Notes: generated by a model from the sequence alone, not told the origin. A stretch of DNA of 64,000 nt from UBA8941 sp963780545 (GCA_963780545.1 CAWACK010000010.1:124001-188000); one strand, 5' to 3'; counted from the first letter of the stretch, positions 37,859 to 45,991 are shown. Program-made: numbers and translations.

Positions 37859-39235
37859 ATGATTAGTCTAGTCGAGATCTCTGACCGAATGAGGAGGGGT
37901 CCTAAGATGATTATCAAGGACTGGGACATTGCTCTCTTCAAGAGGATATCGGAGCTAACTAAGAGGTATGATATCAGGTGCCCAACCGATCCAGAGACCT
38001 GGATTAATACCGACGATGATCTAGCGGACTCCGCATGGGAGGCAGCCCTTGAACTCGTAATCAACGCAGGGTGCCTCTGCCTCGACACTGAGAGGGTGAT
38101 AAGGTTCACCGAGGAAGAGGTCCGTGAAGCTGTCAAGGCTATGCAGAATGAGGTCATCATGGGGGAGGGGAAAGATGCCCGCGTGTGGAAGCAACACCAT
38201 GTAGAGGGAAGAGAGCCCATGAACATCGCTCCCGGTCATCACGCCCCTTTCACTGAGGACTTGGCCGACATCGTTGTACAAAACTTCGCCTCAATCCCTC
38301 GACTCGACTTCCTCGAGGGATTCAACCTACCGACTATAGACGGCTACGAGGTATATAGTGCTCCACTTGAGGCATATGCCTCGAGGCGTCAAGTTGCGTG
38401 GCTTCGTGAAGGAATAAGAAAGGCGGGGAGGCCAGGAGCCGCGATTGTTTATTACCCTATAAGCACATCAGCTTCCTCCTTCCTCGCGACCATCGATGAC
38501 ATAGCGGGACTTAGACCAACTGATGGGGTTCTACTGTCTGTGCTCCCCGACGTTAAAGTCCAATATGACCTCATAACCGCTGCATTAGTGCTTCAAAGCC
38601 ACGGGTACTTCGGGATAAGCGGGAGCTTCGGGATAATCGGTGGGTTTGCGGGGGGACCCGAGGGGGCGATAGTTGAGAGTCTTGCGAAGACGATTGTAGC
38701 GTGGCTAATCTACAGGGATAATCTTTACTATAACGGAGTTGAGCACCTCAACCACATCAGTGGGGTTAAGCGCTCGATTTTCCCAACAAGCTTCGCACGA
38801 TCAGTAGTCTACCAGGCTACGATTCGGAACAGTAAAGCGATTCCGATGCACTGGCCGATACCAGTGTCGGAGCTATGCACGCCAAGTCACCTTGAGGAAC
38901 TCGTTCTAAGGAGCATCGAAGCAACAGTTAACGGGGCTAACCTCTACACTCCAAGAGTAAGCAGGAGCAGAATGAACGGGGGGCAAACACCAGCCGATGT
39001 TGAGCTGATGATTGAAGCATCAGACGCCACTTTGAGGACCGGGGTTAAGAGGAGTGAAGTGTATCCGATGTTCAAACACATTATATCGAAATTGTCTGCA
39101 AACACAACACCAGAGCAGGGTAAGCTGATCACAGAATGCTACGATCTTCAGAGGCATAAGCCAAGCGTGGATTATAGAGAACTTATTAACGTAGTGAGAA
39201 AGGAATTCGCGGACTGTGGCCTCCTCTGGGAGTAA
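37859..39235 (+). CDS. mtmB: MtmB-family corrinoid methyltransferase without pyrrolysine (divergent copy 3)
   Basis: The 458-residue protein keeps the same landmarks in weaker form: MIIKDWDIALFKRI, TDTERVIRF-like LDTERVIRFTEEEV, RKAGRPGAAIV, IIGGFAGGPEGAIVESLAK and the end motif ECYDLQRHKPSVDYRELI. The pyrrolysine-equivalent residue is Val197. It is clearly less similar to copies 1 and 2 than those are to each other and may use another methylated substrate. It faces the corrinoid operon across the shared promoter region and has no corrinoid gene of its own, so it probably uses the same carrier. Confidence 0.82.
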   Translation: MISLVEISDRMRRGPKMIIKDWDIALFKRISELTKRYDIRCPTDPETWINTDDDLADSAWEAALELVINAGCLCLDTERVIRFTEEEVREAVKAMQNEVIMGEGKDARVWKQHHVEGREPMNIAPGHHAPFTEDLADIVVQNFASIPRLDFLEGFNLPTIDGYEVYSAPLEAYASRRQVAWLREGIRKAGRPGAAIVYYPISTSASSFLATIDDIAGLRPTDGVLLSVLPDVKVQYDLITAALVLQSHGYFGISGSFGIIGGFAGGPEGAIVESLAKTIVAWLIYRDNLYYNGVEHLNHISGVKRSIFPTSFARSVVYQATIRNSKAIPMHWPIPVSELCTPSHLEELVLRSIEATVNGANLYTPRVSRSRMNGGQTPADVELMIEASDATLRTGVKRSEVYPMFKHIISKLSANTTPEQGKLITECYDLQRHKPSVDYRELINVVRKEFADCGLLWE

Positions 39236-39346
39236 AGTCACATGCTCGTAACAACAGTGTATTACAGTAAAAGACAACTGTATAATCTCAACTAATGAGC
39301 CAATTTTCGTGTACGGTTTGCCTACCCAAAATGAAGCGTACCACGA

Positions 39347-39580
39347 TTAATTACGAGAAACCGTGTAGACTAAAATACTCATCAAATCACCCAACCTTAA
39401 TGGATACTCACGGGAAAGCTGCATAGCATCCCCCCTCGGCACCCCATATGAGACGAGAACACTCCTGTAACGCCTCACAGCCAACCAACGCCAACCTAGG
39501 AAAACCAGCAGAAAAAAGCTCAACGTCACCAAAATCTTCGCCGAAGAAAACAGGATGGAGAGGTAATCCTGGAGACGCAA
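39347..39580 (-). CDS. Small membrane protein sharing a motif with its neighbour
   Basis: The 77-residue product has one transmembrane segment (about residues 13-33) followed by basic residues, so the C-terminus is probably cytosolic. After the membrane segment, YGVPRGDAMQLSREYPLRL matches GGIPEEEAQEMTREYLQTL in the adjacent gene. Its start lies 6 nt from that gene's stop, so the two are co-transcribed. I do not recognise the family. Confidence 0.55.
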   Translation of the reverse strand: MRLQDYLSILFSSAKILVTLSFFLLVFLGWRWLAVRRYRSVLVSYGVPRGDAMQLSREYPLRLGDLMSILVYTVSRN

Positions 39581-39586
39581 AGCCGC

Positions 39587-39874
39587 CTACTCAACCCTGC
39601 CTCGGCTACGTGCCTCCCTCATGACGTCCGACCACTTCGTCAACGTCTGAAGGTACTCCCTCGTCATCTCCTGAGCCTCCTCCTCAGGTATCCCACCCTC
39701 TATCAGGCTCTTCCTGAACACCGCGACCGCCTTCCCGATGTTCGCCGCCGCCTCGGGGGAGAAGAAGCTGTCGAGTACACCCTTTATTAGGGTGGGTATC
39801 TTCTCGGAGACCGACTCCATGATCTCGGCGATCTCCTTTGGGTCCATTCTCTCGTGTTTCGCGTTTTGACTCAT
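39587..39874 (-). CDS. Small soluble helical protein, partner of the membrane protein
   Basis: The 95-residue product is highly helical and acidic/basic mixed, with no membrane segment. Residues ~10-50 form an amphipathic helix pair and residues ~58-80 hold the shared motif G-[IV]-P-x3-A-x2-[ML]-[ST]-R-E-Y. It is flanked by a wHTH gene (77 nt upstream) and the small membrane gene downstream. No function is assigned. A membrane-tethered complex is one guess. Confidence 0.55.
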   Translation of the reverse strand: MSQNAKHERMDPKEIAEIMESVSEKIPTLIKGVLDSFFSPEAAANIGKAVAVFRKSLIEGGIPEEEAQEMTREYLQTLTKWSDVMREARSRGRVE

Positions 39875-39950
39875 TTTCTTTGCCTCGAGTAATGTTGGGG
39901 TGATCAGTGTGTATAGGTTTGGTGCGAAGAAGTGATCAACATTTGATCAG

Positions 39951-40358
39951 TTAAGCGAGCTGGTATCTCCCGTTTTCGTTTCTTGTGACCATCTTTTTTT
40001 CCGCTAGTGTGTCTAGGTGCTTCTTCATGGTCACCCTAGAGGCTTTACCGCGGATGCTCTTCATCTCCCTTGTGAGTTCTGAGATGTTCATGGGACCTTT
40101 CAGGGCTAATGAATTGAGGATCTCCCTGGTTATTTCGTCCCTGCTCTCCAAGTTTCTGTCGAGGAAATGTTTGACCTCGATAAGTCTCTGAATCATCTTT
40201 AATGGTTCATCGTATAGTTGTGCGCCAATCTTGAGATCTCTCATCAGGGAGGCGACCTCGGGGAACTTGCGAGTCTCCGTAATCATCGCTTCGAGGGAGT
40301 TTAATCGGTTTATGACCTCTTCTAGTTTATCGTTAAGGTCCCGGAGGTCTCCCGCCAT
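39951..40358 (-). CDS. Coiled-coil winged-helix regulator
   Basis: Residues ~1-35 are a heptad-rich coiled coil (LNDKLEEVINRLNSLEAMI). Residues ~75-135 form a winged helix: ILNSLALKGPMNISELTREM, then a recognition helix region and the wing ENGRYQL. Such archaeal regulators usually bind as dimers. It is the first gene of the three-gene - strand group and may control it. Its own start at ATG 40358 follows an A/T-rich stretch. Confidence 0.65.
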   Translation of the reverse strand: MAGDLRDLNDKLEEVINRLNSLEAMITETRKFPEVASLMRDLKIGAQLYDEPLKMIQRLIEVKHFLDRNLESRDEITREILNSLALKGPMNISELTREMKSIRGKASRVTMKKHLDTLAEKKMVTRNENGRYQLA

Positions 40359-40514
40359 AATGTTCCTTCCCGTTATTGATGGTTATAGAATTTATATTAC
40401 CTTTTGTGAATTCTACCAAGTAACTCACCAATAAATCTCGCTTTTTGATTTAATGCGCCAATGCCACTTCTAATGCATCTATTACAAAGGATCAAGATCC
40501 CAGTGCAGCGTGCA

Positions 40515-40685
40515 TTAAGTTAGGTAGCCAAGCTCCCTCAGATATCTCCTTACAGCAGACTTTACGAAGTCGGGTACGCTGGTGTACCCGTGCTTTCCAC
40601 TTGCTATCACCTCCTCGATTTTGGTGGCAAGGTTCTCGGGGAGGTTGACGGTGTGGTACTTGTACTTCTTCTCTTCGTCGGACAT
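40515..40685 (-). CDS. 56-residue ribbon-helix-helix protein
   Basis: This short gene (ATG 40685, TAA 40515) encodes a polar N-terminus, the strand YKYHTVNLPENLATKIEEV and the helix pair TSVPDFVKSAVRRYLREL, the standard RHH/CopG layout for DNA-binding dimers. No toxin gene adjoins. It is likely an autoregulator or a small nucleoid-type regulator; A/T-rich sequence (40690-40750) lies directly upstream. Confidence 0.7.
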   Translation of the reverse strand: MSDEEKKYKYHTVNLPENLATKIEEVIASGKHGYTSVPDFVKSAVRRYLRELGYLT

Positions 40686-40978
40686 CTTTCTCTATGTTTT
40701 TTTAACCGTTCTTTATTTAAAAACATTTTTAAATCCGATAATTTAGCTAAAATTGATGTGTGGGTCTGGTCGATGTTTCCGCTCCTCCAAATACTATAAA
40801 CTATTAGGCTAGCAGAAAAGATTCACAGTATAATCTTTAGGCTATCCGGTAGCCTCACACCCTCTTTTAATCAGTAACCAGTTATAAACATCCTCAGTTT
40901 GATGGAACATTTATCCGACGAAGACCTATTCTACTGCAGCGATTGCCTAGCTACACTGCTAAATCGCGCCATTCGAAT

Positions 40979-41725
40979 CTAGGACTTCCAGTAAACGGGG
41001 ATAGAGGCCCCGCTCACGGCCCTTGAAGCGTCTGAAGATAGGAAGAGCATCACCTCGGCTATATCGGATGGCGAAACCCACTTCGACGTGTCAGCCTTTG
41101 GCATCTGAGCCCTGTTGTCAGGGGTGTCTATTGTGCTCGGAATGACGCAGTTAACGTTAATGTCTTGTTTTGCAACCTCATCTGCAAGCGCTTCCGTCAG
41201 TGTGATGATCCCACCCTTAGAGATTGTGTAGGCTACGTTGCCTGCCCGCCTCCCCTTCGGCGTCGCGTTCTTCGATGAGACACTAACGATCCTCCCGTAG
41301 TTTTTCTCGATCATATAGGGGAGGACTGCACGACTGCAGAGGTAAGCCGACTTTGTGTTTAGCGTCATCATCTGATCCCAGACAGAAACATCTGTCTCGG
41401 GTAGGGTCTTTCCACCCATATAGCCTCCAGCGATGTTGAGTAGAACGTCTACTCTCCCATATTCCTTCACGACGGCGTCAACTAGAGAAGCCACGCTCGA
41501 CGCATCCGTGATGTCGGCCTTGAAGCCCATCAGGTTGGGGGCTCGATCCGTGTAATCCATCAGTTCATTTAACCTGAGGTCGCTCCTGTAGACGGCAGCG
41601 ACTCTCGCACCTTCGGCTAGGAACCTCTTGACCACAACCCTGCCTAAGCCGCCAGTTGCCCCCGTGACAAGGACAACCCTATCACCAAGCAAAACCAACA
41701 CCTGATCTGAAATCGGAACGGCCAT
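40979..41725 (-). CDS. Short-chain dehydrogenase/reductase (FabG-like)
   Basis: The 248-residue NAD(P)-binding enzyme has GATGGLG at the nucleotide loop, NIAGGYM, the catalytic Ser in VSVSSKN and the Tyr-x3-Lys in AYTISKGG. The end is PVYWKS. It fits the classical SDR group that reduces 3-oxoacyl chains or sugars. Substrate is not predictable. It is divergent from the next gene. Confidence 0.88.
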   Translation of the reverse strand: MAVPISDQVLVLLGDRVVLVTGATGGLGRVVVKRFLAEGARVAAVYRSDLRLNELMDYTDRAPNLMGFKADITDASSVASLVDAVVKEYGRVDVLLNIAGGYMGGKTLPETDVSVWDQMMTLNTKSAYLCSRAVLPYMIEKNYGRIVSVSSKNATPKGRRAGNVAYTISKGGIITLTEALADEVAKQDINVNCVIPSTIDTPDNRAQMPKADTSKWVSPSDIAEVMLFLSSDASRAVSGASIPVYWKS

Positions 41726-41915
41726 TTATAGGGGCTAATGATTAGGGGGAAATCGGTTATTAATCTGCGGGCCTGAATCAATAAGGATAGGAGGCTGATA
41801 TATAATAGAAACTGAAACAAACCTCCTTAGGTTCCCCCTTTGTACGGGTGCCTCAGCCGCTGTTTCTAGCAGGCCATGGCCTCACAGACTAAGGTCTGAA
41901 CCACTCCAGAAGGGA

Positions 41916-42644
41916 ATGTTCCTGATGACGCCTCAAGGAGACCTCAATGGGGAAGGCTTGGGCTTCGGGTCACCGATCGTCTTTTACCGAAATAGATCAG
42001 TTTTCTCGACCCACGCCCACCTTCAAGAGTTGGAAAAAGGCGTCATCAAGACCTTCACGTTAGACGCTGAGTCGATGAAAAGGTGGTCTAATCGCCACCT
42101 ATCGAGGCTACCGAGCCCCGAGGCGATATTTAACAATAGGTTCACAAGATACTTTGCTGGAATCTATCGTTCCCAGAGGATTGCTCAGATATTAGCTAAT
42201 GGCTTCTGGAGGCTTGAACAATCCGCGAACTTGATCGATCACGGGTTCAAAGAGGCTGAGCCATTGGGCGATGTCGTAATAAAGTACGAGATTGAACCCG
42301 GCGTGATTACCATCATGGTGGACCCCTCGAGACTCTCCCCGAGTTGCGAAAAACTGTGCATAATGAACGAGCTCGACGCTGACGTGTTTACCGTGTACGA
42401 CGACTCTAATGGCGCTCACCTCAGTAAGGGGGAGGTCGGAGCGTGGAGCCCGGTCGATGCGAAGTGGGCTAGGTTCTCCGCGGAAGATGACTCAATATCG
42501 TTCAGGCTATCCATAGTGGAGTACGCCAAGATGTACAGGGGATGGGAATTGGTTCCGGGTCAGATCTCATGGAGCGGTCTTGCCTACGAGCAAATCGCCC
42601 CACTGAGACCTTTCAACTACACCGTAGAGATCGAGACTAATTGA
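41916..42644 (+). CDS. Uncharacterised 242-residue protein
   Basis: No family recognised. The product is soluble, with an N-terminal beta-rich part (FGSPIVFYRNRSVFSTHAH), a central helix region around residues 50-110 and a beta-rich second half that reads like a small jelly-roll or sugar-binding fold, which is only an impression. A second ATG at 41925 is a possible start. It converges with the PP-loop gene at 42666 with 21 nt between. Confidence 0.5.
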   Translation: MFLMTPQGDLNGEGLGFGSPIVFYRNRSVFSTHAHLQELEKGVIKTFTLDAESMKRWSNRHLSRLPSPEAIFNNRFTRYFAGIYRSQRIAQILANGFWRLEQSANLIDHGFKEAEPLGDVVIKYEIEPGVITIMVDPSRLSPSCEKLCIMNELDADVFTVYDDSNGAHLSKGEVGAWSPVDAKWARFSAEDDSISFRLSIVEYAKMYRGWELVPGQISWSGLAYEQIAPLRPFNYTVEIETN

Positions 42645-42665
42645 TCTCCCTGACTTCCGGCATTT

Positions 42666-44057
42666 CTAGCTTTCTTGGAGCAATTTATTGTAGAGGGCAT
42701 AGACACGGTCCTTTAGCTCCTCCGGTATCGCGGAGTAGGGCTGAGGAGTCATATAGTACTCGTAGTCGCGGCGGAACCGCTCATTTCCTGCTCCGCCCTC
42801 GCCGGCGACGCCGTTGTACATCGAGACCTTCATGTACTTTTGGAGGAACTTATTTTTCGGTTCCCTCTGCGCCGCCATGTATAGGGCGAGTTCCTGTTCT
42901 TCCCTCCCCAGCCCTGATCTGTCGAAGCCGTAGGTCTCCTTTCCGTTGAGCGCCGAAAATAGGCCAGCGTGCTCCTCCGTAAACATATCCTTCCAGAACC
43001 CGACTCGCTTCGGGTCATAGCCGAGTCCCCGTATGAAAGCGTGAGTCCGGGCGCATTTACTACAGGCACAGCACCACCTGTGGTCCTCCGCAGGGGGGTC
43101 CTCGCAGAAACAGCTCATCTGGTATTTCGCGAGGTCGGGGTAGTTGTCATGGAGGACCTTCGTCACCGTTATCTCATTGAGTGGCCCCACAAGGCTTCCC
43201 ACACGCGCTGAACCTTTCGTCAACATCCGAGCCACACTATCCATCTGGAGAGTCCAGCCACTGCTTTGATCGAAGCAGTAGTTGGTCCGGAACCCCTCCG
43301 GGTGGGGGGCCTCCTTGTCGCAGCTGTTCTCGTTACCGAAGAAGACGTATCGGGCCCTGCTGCGGAGCATGAAAGGGAGAAAGAGGACTAGGTAGTAGAG
43401 TAACTGGCTCCCCCAGCCTAGGCTTGATGGTTTGTACCCCATACGGTTGCCGTCGTGGAAGGCCCCCGGCTCGTGGCGAAGCATGTAGTATTCGAAGTCG
43501 AACTCCTTCTCCATCTGCCTGAGGAGCTTCCGTCGGTGCTTCTCTTCGTATATGTTCGAGGGCTCCACTATATTGACGAGTATCGGCTCGATCCCAAGCT
43601 CTCTGCAGACGGCGAGGGTGAGAAGGCTCTCTTTTCCACTCGTGAAGCTTATGATCGCTCTCTCCCTTGGTCTATATGCCTTGCTCCAGACGACCGTTTC
43701 ACCGCCTTCGAAGACGAAGTCGGTGTTGTAGTACCTGCGGAGGTAGTCTACGGCAGGGTATCCGTCGAGGAGGGCGCTGCTTGGTAGGTCGTAGATCGTG
43801 CTCTTGAAGGCGAAACTCTCGAGCATCGGCTGCCGAGTCCCATAGATTATGCCCTTTTTCCCTAGGACCAATGGGAGGTAGTTCGTCGACATGAAGGCGA
43901 CGTGGTCGACGATCAATTTCTTAATGTCATCTTCGAGGGGGTCCCAGATCTTCGCCGGGTACTCAACCTTGTAGATGCCCCCATTGAGCCTAATCTCTAG
44001 CCCCCTACCATTGTAATCGGCGTCAACGCGTAGATAATCGTCCTTGTTGAGCAACAT
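42666..44057 (-). CDS. PP-loop ATP-pyrophosphatase-like protein resembling MurL
   Basis: The central domain has SFTSGKESLLTLAV, a PP-loop variant, followed by FFGNENSCDKEA and a Cys-rich segment (CFCEDPPAEDHRWCCACSKC) where zinc binding is likely. This order, PP-loop, FGNE, then a WC-x2-C motif, is that of MurL, the bacterial peptidoglycan-precursor epimerase. Residues 1-120 form a separate N-terminal domain. Archaea lack murein, so the reaction here must differ or act on another amino-acid ligand. No cell-wall genes surround it. Length 463 residues. Confidence 0.6.
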   Translation of the reverse strand: MLLNKDDYLRVDADYNGRGLEIRLNGGIYKVEYPAKIWDPLEDDIKKLIVDHVAFMSTNYLPLVLGKKGIIYGTRQPMLESFAFKSTIYDLPSSALLDGYPAVDYLRRYYNTDFVFEGGETVVWSKAYRPRERAIISFTSGKESLLTLAVCRELGIEPILVNIVEPSNIYEEKHRRKLLRQMEKEFDFEYYMLRHEPGAFHDGNRMGYKPSSLGWGSQLLYYLVLFLPFMLRSRARYVFFGNENSCDKEAPHPEGFRTNYCFDQSSGWTLQMDSVARMLTKGSARVGSLVGPLNEITVTKVLHDNYPDLAKYQMSCFCEDPPAEDHRWCCACSKCARTHAFIRGLGYDPKRVGFWKDMFTEEHAGLFSALNGKETYGFDRSGLGREEQELALYMAAQREPKNKFLQKYMKVSMYNGVAGEGGAGNERFRRDYEYYMTPQPYSAIPEELKDRVYALYNKLLQES

Positions 44058-44158
44058 GTCTACCGAGGGCGTATTTTAAACATCAGATAGTTATGGGGGC
44101 AGTTTATATAAATTTAACCCTTATAACATACCCAAAAAAGTATTGATATGTAAAAAGA

Positions 44159-44178
44159 CCTCTTTTTTCGAAAAGAGG
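44159..44178. terminator. Perfect hairpin with TTCG loop
   Basis: CCTCTTTT pairs with AAAAGAGG around the tetraloop TTCG. It lies 60 nt from the 3' end of the ferritin-like gene (44240) on the - strand and 100 nt upstream of the PP-loop gene. Read on either strand, its arm ends in T4-T6. The likeliest role is a terminator for the ferritin-like gene. Confidence 0.5.
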
Positions 44179-44239
44179 CGGATATTGCCATTTATTTTCT
44201 TTTTTAAACCGAATTATCCGCTCGTTTGTGATGCGGACT

Positions 44240-44743
44240 CTATTCTGGCTCCTCCCATTCGTCCGGTGGCGCGTGGCCGTGGGTCAATACGTCCCTGAAG
44301 AGCTGATCCCAGACATCCTTCTCCAGGATGACCTCCCTCTTCACAACCATCTCTGTCATATTTTTTATTAACAGGTGGTGTCTGATCTCGTCGCCTTTTA
44401 TGTGATTAAGCATCATCTTGATTCTATCGTCCTTCGTCTTGGCGAGGATGTCGTCGAGCTGTTTTATCATGTTGCCCTCGATCTCCTCGTGTTTCTTGAG
44501 GCTAGCGACGAGTTCGTTGTATTCATCCTCGGTGATGCTGAGGCTTGTCCCCTCCTCGATGGCTGCACAAGCCTTGAAGAGACCGGAGTGCTTCTTGCTG
44601 TCGATGGCAATAGAGCCAATTATATCACGGAAAACCTCGTTACCGTAGCCGCGGACCTCACCCTCGAGCTTGACTGCGTAGTCCTCCTCGACGCGGGAGA
44701 GTTCCTTGAACTTAGTTGCCATCTTTGTGTCTTTCTTGCTCAT
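44240..44743 (-). CDS. Ferritin-like four-helix protein (second copy)
   Basis: ATG 44743 begins SKKDTKMATKFKELSRVEEDYAV; a longer frame to 44905 adds residues with no homology and overlaps the SpeD gene. Glu and His are spaced for a di-iron bundle: VEEDYAVKLE, DSKKHSGLFKACAAIEE, KKHEEIEGN and DEIRHHLLIKN. The last motif matches DEKRHHKFL in the paralogue at 11149. The Trp/Glu-rich tail is unique. Iron storage or redox stress roles are plausible. Confidence 0.68.
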   Translation of the reverse strand: MSKKDTKMATKFKELSRVEEDYAVKLEGEVRGYGNEVFRDIIGSIAIDSKKHSGLFKACAAIEEGTSLSITEDEYNELVASLKKHEEIEGNMIKQLDDILAKTKDDRIKMMLNHIKGDEIRHHLLIKNMTEMVVKREVILEKDVWDQLFRDVLTHGHAPPDEWEEPE

Positions 44744-44879
44744 TAGAACACCATTAGGGGCGTTGGAGACATTGTAGATAAACCTTAGTACAGTCGTAGC
44801 CCCGTAACCCTTTTGAGGTTTTAAGTATCGCGCGCACATTGAGAGCAGCAAGGAGGCTCGAGGAAACCTTCGAGCTGAA

Positions 44880-45275
44880 CTAAGCCTCACTGCGGGTAAT
44901 GACACGCTTGTTCACGCGGCTCAACCCAATCCTGCCACGGAGGTAATTTTCGGCCTCTTCGGCGTCGAAGGGTTGGCAACTATAAACGTCGATGCTGATG
45001 CGGCTTCCCTCAGTGAAGGTGTGAATGGAGATGTGGCTCTTATCGATGACTACGAAGCCCGTCCAACCTGGGTTGATGGGGTGACCCGCCACCACTATGG
45101 GGCCTACTAAGATTTTCATTCCTATCCTACCTGGGAGCTCGAGGAGGATGGAGTTGACAAGCTCTTCGGTAACCGGCTCGCGCATGATTCCATCCAGCAT
45201 GAGGTGGAGACCGATCATATCTCTGCAGGATGCGAATTGGTCCCGATATAAACCTTGGTGAATTTTGGCCCACAT
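44880..45275 (-). CDS. speD: SpeD-like pyruvoyl decarboxylase (S-adenosylmethionine decarboxylase family)
   Basis: SpeD makes decarboxylated SAM for spermidine synthesis; the proenzyme cuts itself before a Ser that becomes pyruvoyl. GLHLMLDG opens the domain, DKSHISIHTF holds the processing Ser and downstream His, and VYSCQPFD the processing Cys. Both these residues are kept, but Lys replaces the Glu that usually precedes the processing Ser (ESH). Related SpeD proteins can decarboxylate arginine or ornithine, so substrate is uncertain. 131 residues, a normal class 1b size. Confidence 0.8.
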   Translation of the reverse strand: MWAKIHQGLYRDQFASCRDMIGLHLMLDGIMREPVTEELVNSILLELPGRIGMKILVGPIVVAGHPINPGWTGFVVIDKSHISIHTFTEGSRISIDVYSCQPFDAEEAENYLRGRIGLSRVNKRVITRSEA

Positions 45276-45305
45276 TTAAAATCATGTATCGTATAACACT
45301 CAGCT

Positions 45306-45815
45306 ATGGCTGATCAAAAGCTCATCAAAGAGATCAGACGTCGAGCCCAGTTCTACGACCAGTTCAGCGGCTGCAGCCAATCGGTGCTACTTGCCCTGCA
45401 GGAGGGGCTTGGCGTTGGAAACAGGGAGTCTTTCAGAGCAGCGACGGTACTTAGTGGTGGCGTTGCCCGTAGGGGTGAGACATGCGGGGCTCTCCTCGGG
45501 GCACTCATGGCAGTGGGCCTCATCGAGGGAAGGGAGAGAATGCAAGACACCACAGTCTACTCAAAGGCCTGCGCCGAAGCGGACCAGCTCGCTGCCGAGT
45601 TCCAGCGCCGCATCGAGGCGGAGTTTAGATTAAAGAAGCCGCTGGAGACTACCCTCTGCTGGGACATCCAAAAGGGAATCTATGGAAGAAACTTTGACCT
45701 CCGCAACACCGAGCAGCGGGAGGCCTTCTATGCCTGCGGAGGGCACAGCGACGAGGGCTGCTACAAGGTGTGCGGCATAGCAGCGGAGGTTGCCGCCGAG
45801 AGGCTCCTGAAGTAG
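45306..45815 (+). CDS. C_GCAxxG_C_C family protein (redox/metal-type)
   Basis: The Cys pattern that names the family is visible: FSGCSQSVLLAL, then GETCGALLGALMAVGL, then two later Cys in ETTLCWD and ACGGHSDEGCYKVCG. Such proteins probably carry a metal or cluster and are found beside redox enzymes. The 169-residue size fits. It is divergent from speD with 30 nt between, so both may share a promoter. Confidence 0.82.
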   Translation: MADQKLIKEIRRRAQFYDQFSGCSQSVLLALQEGLGVGNRESFRAATVLSGGVARRGETCGALLGALMAVGLIEGRERMQDTTVYSKACAEADQLAAEFQRRIEAEFRLKKPLETTLCWDIQKGIYGRNFDLRNTEQREAFYACGGHSDEGCYKVCGIAAEVAAERLLK

Positions 45816-45843
45816 GCCACTTATAATCATAAGTTTAGCTAAC

Positions 45844-45873
45844 TTTGCCTTCATTAAGGCAAAATAAGGCAAA
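45844..45873. promoter_or_regulatory. Inverted repeat with extra direct copy before the pyrophosphatase gene
   Basis: TTTGCCTT (45844-45851) pairs with AAGGCAAA (45856-45863), and AAGGCAAA recurs at 45866-45873. The set lies 119 nt before the hppA start and just after the preceding + strand gene. It can be a terminator, an operator with a half-site, or both. A separate Shine-Dalgarno, GAGGT at 45980-45984, lies 7 nt before ATG 45992. Confidence 0.45.
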
Positions 45874-45991
45874 ACTAATAAACAGACTTTATATGATCCA
45901 CTTCTCCCGACTGAATCAAAGCCGAGGAGAAGAGCTAACGAAGTAGGTTAACCCTATCCGACGACGACCAATTCTCTTTGAGGTAATAAAA

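Noticed and set aside
34187..39235. Annotation of the three methyltransferases as MttB (trimethylamine) family
   Set aside because: The motifs (RAGRPG, GG[WF]AGGPE, and the FDE-YDLKTLTP end) follow MtmB, not MttB, and none of the MttB landmarks are present.
40902..40982. 26-codon ORF with a CxxC pair
   Set aside because: It is too short, overlaps the SDR stop region, and has no ribosome site.
41830..41915. tRNA-like fold before the 41916 gene
   Set aside because: CAGAC/GTCTG and a GGCCATGGCC palindrome exist, but no acceptor stem or T-arm can be built.
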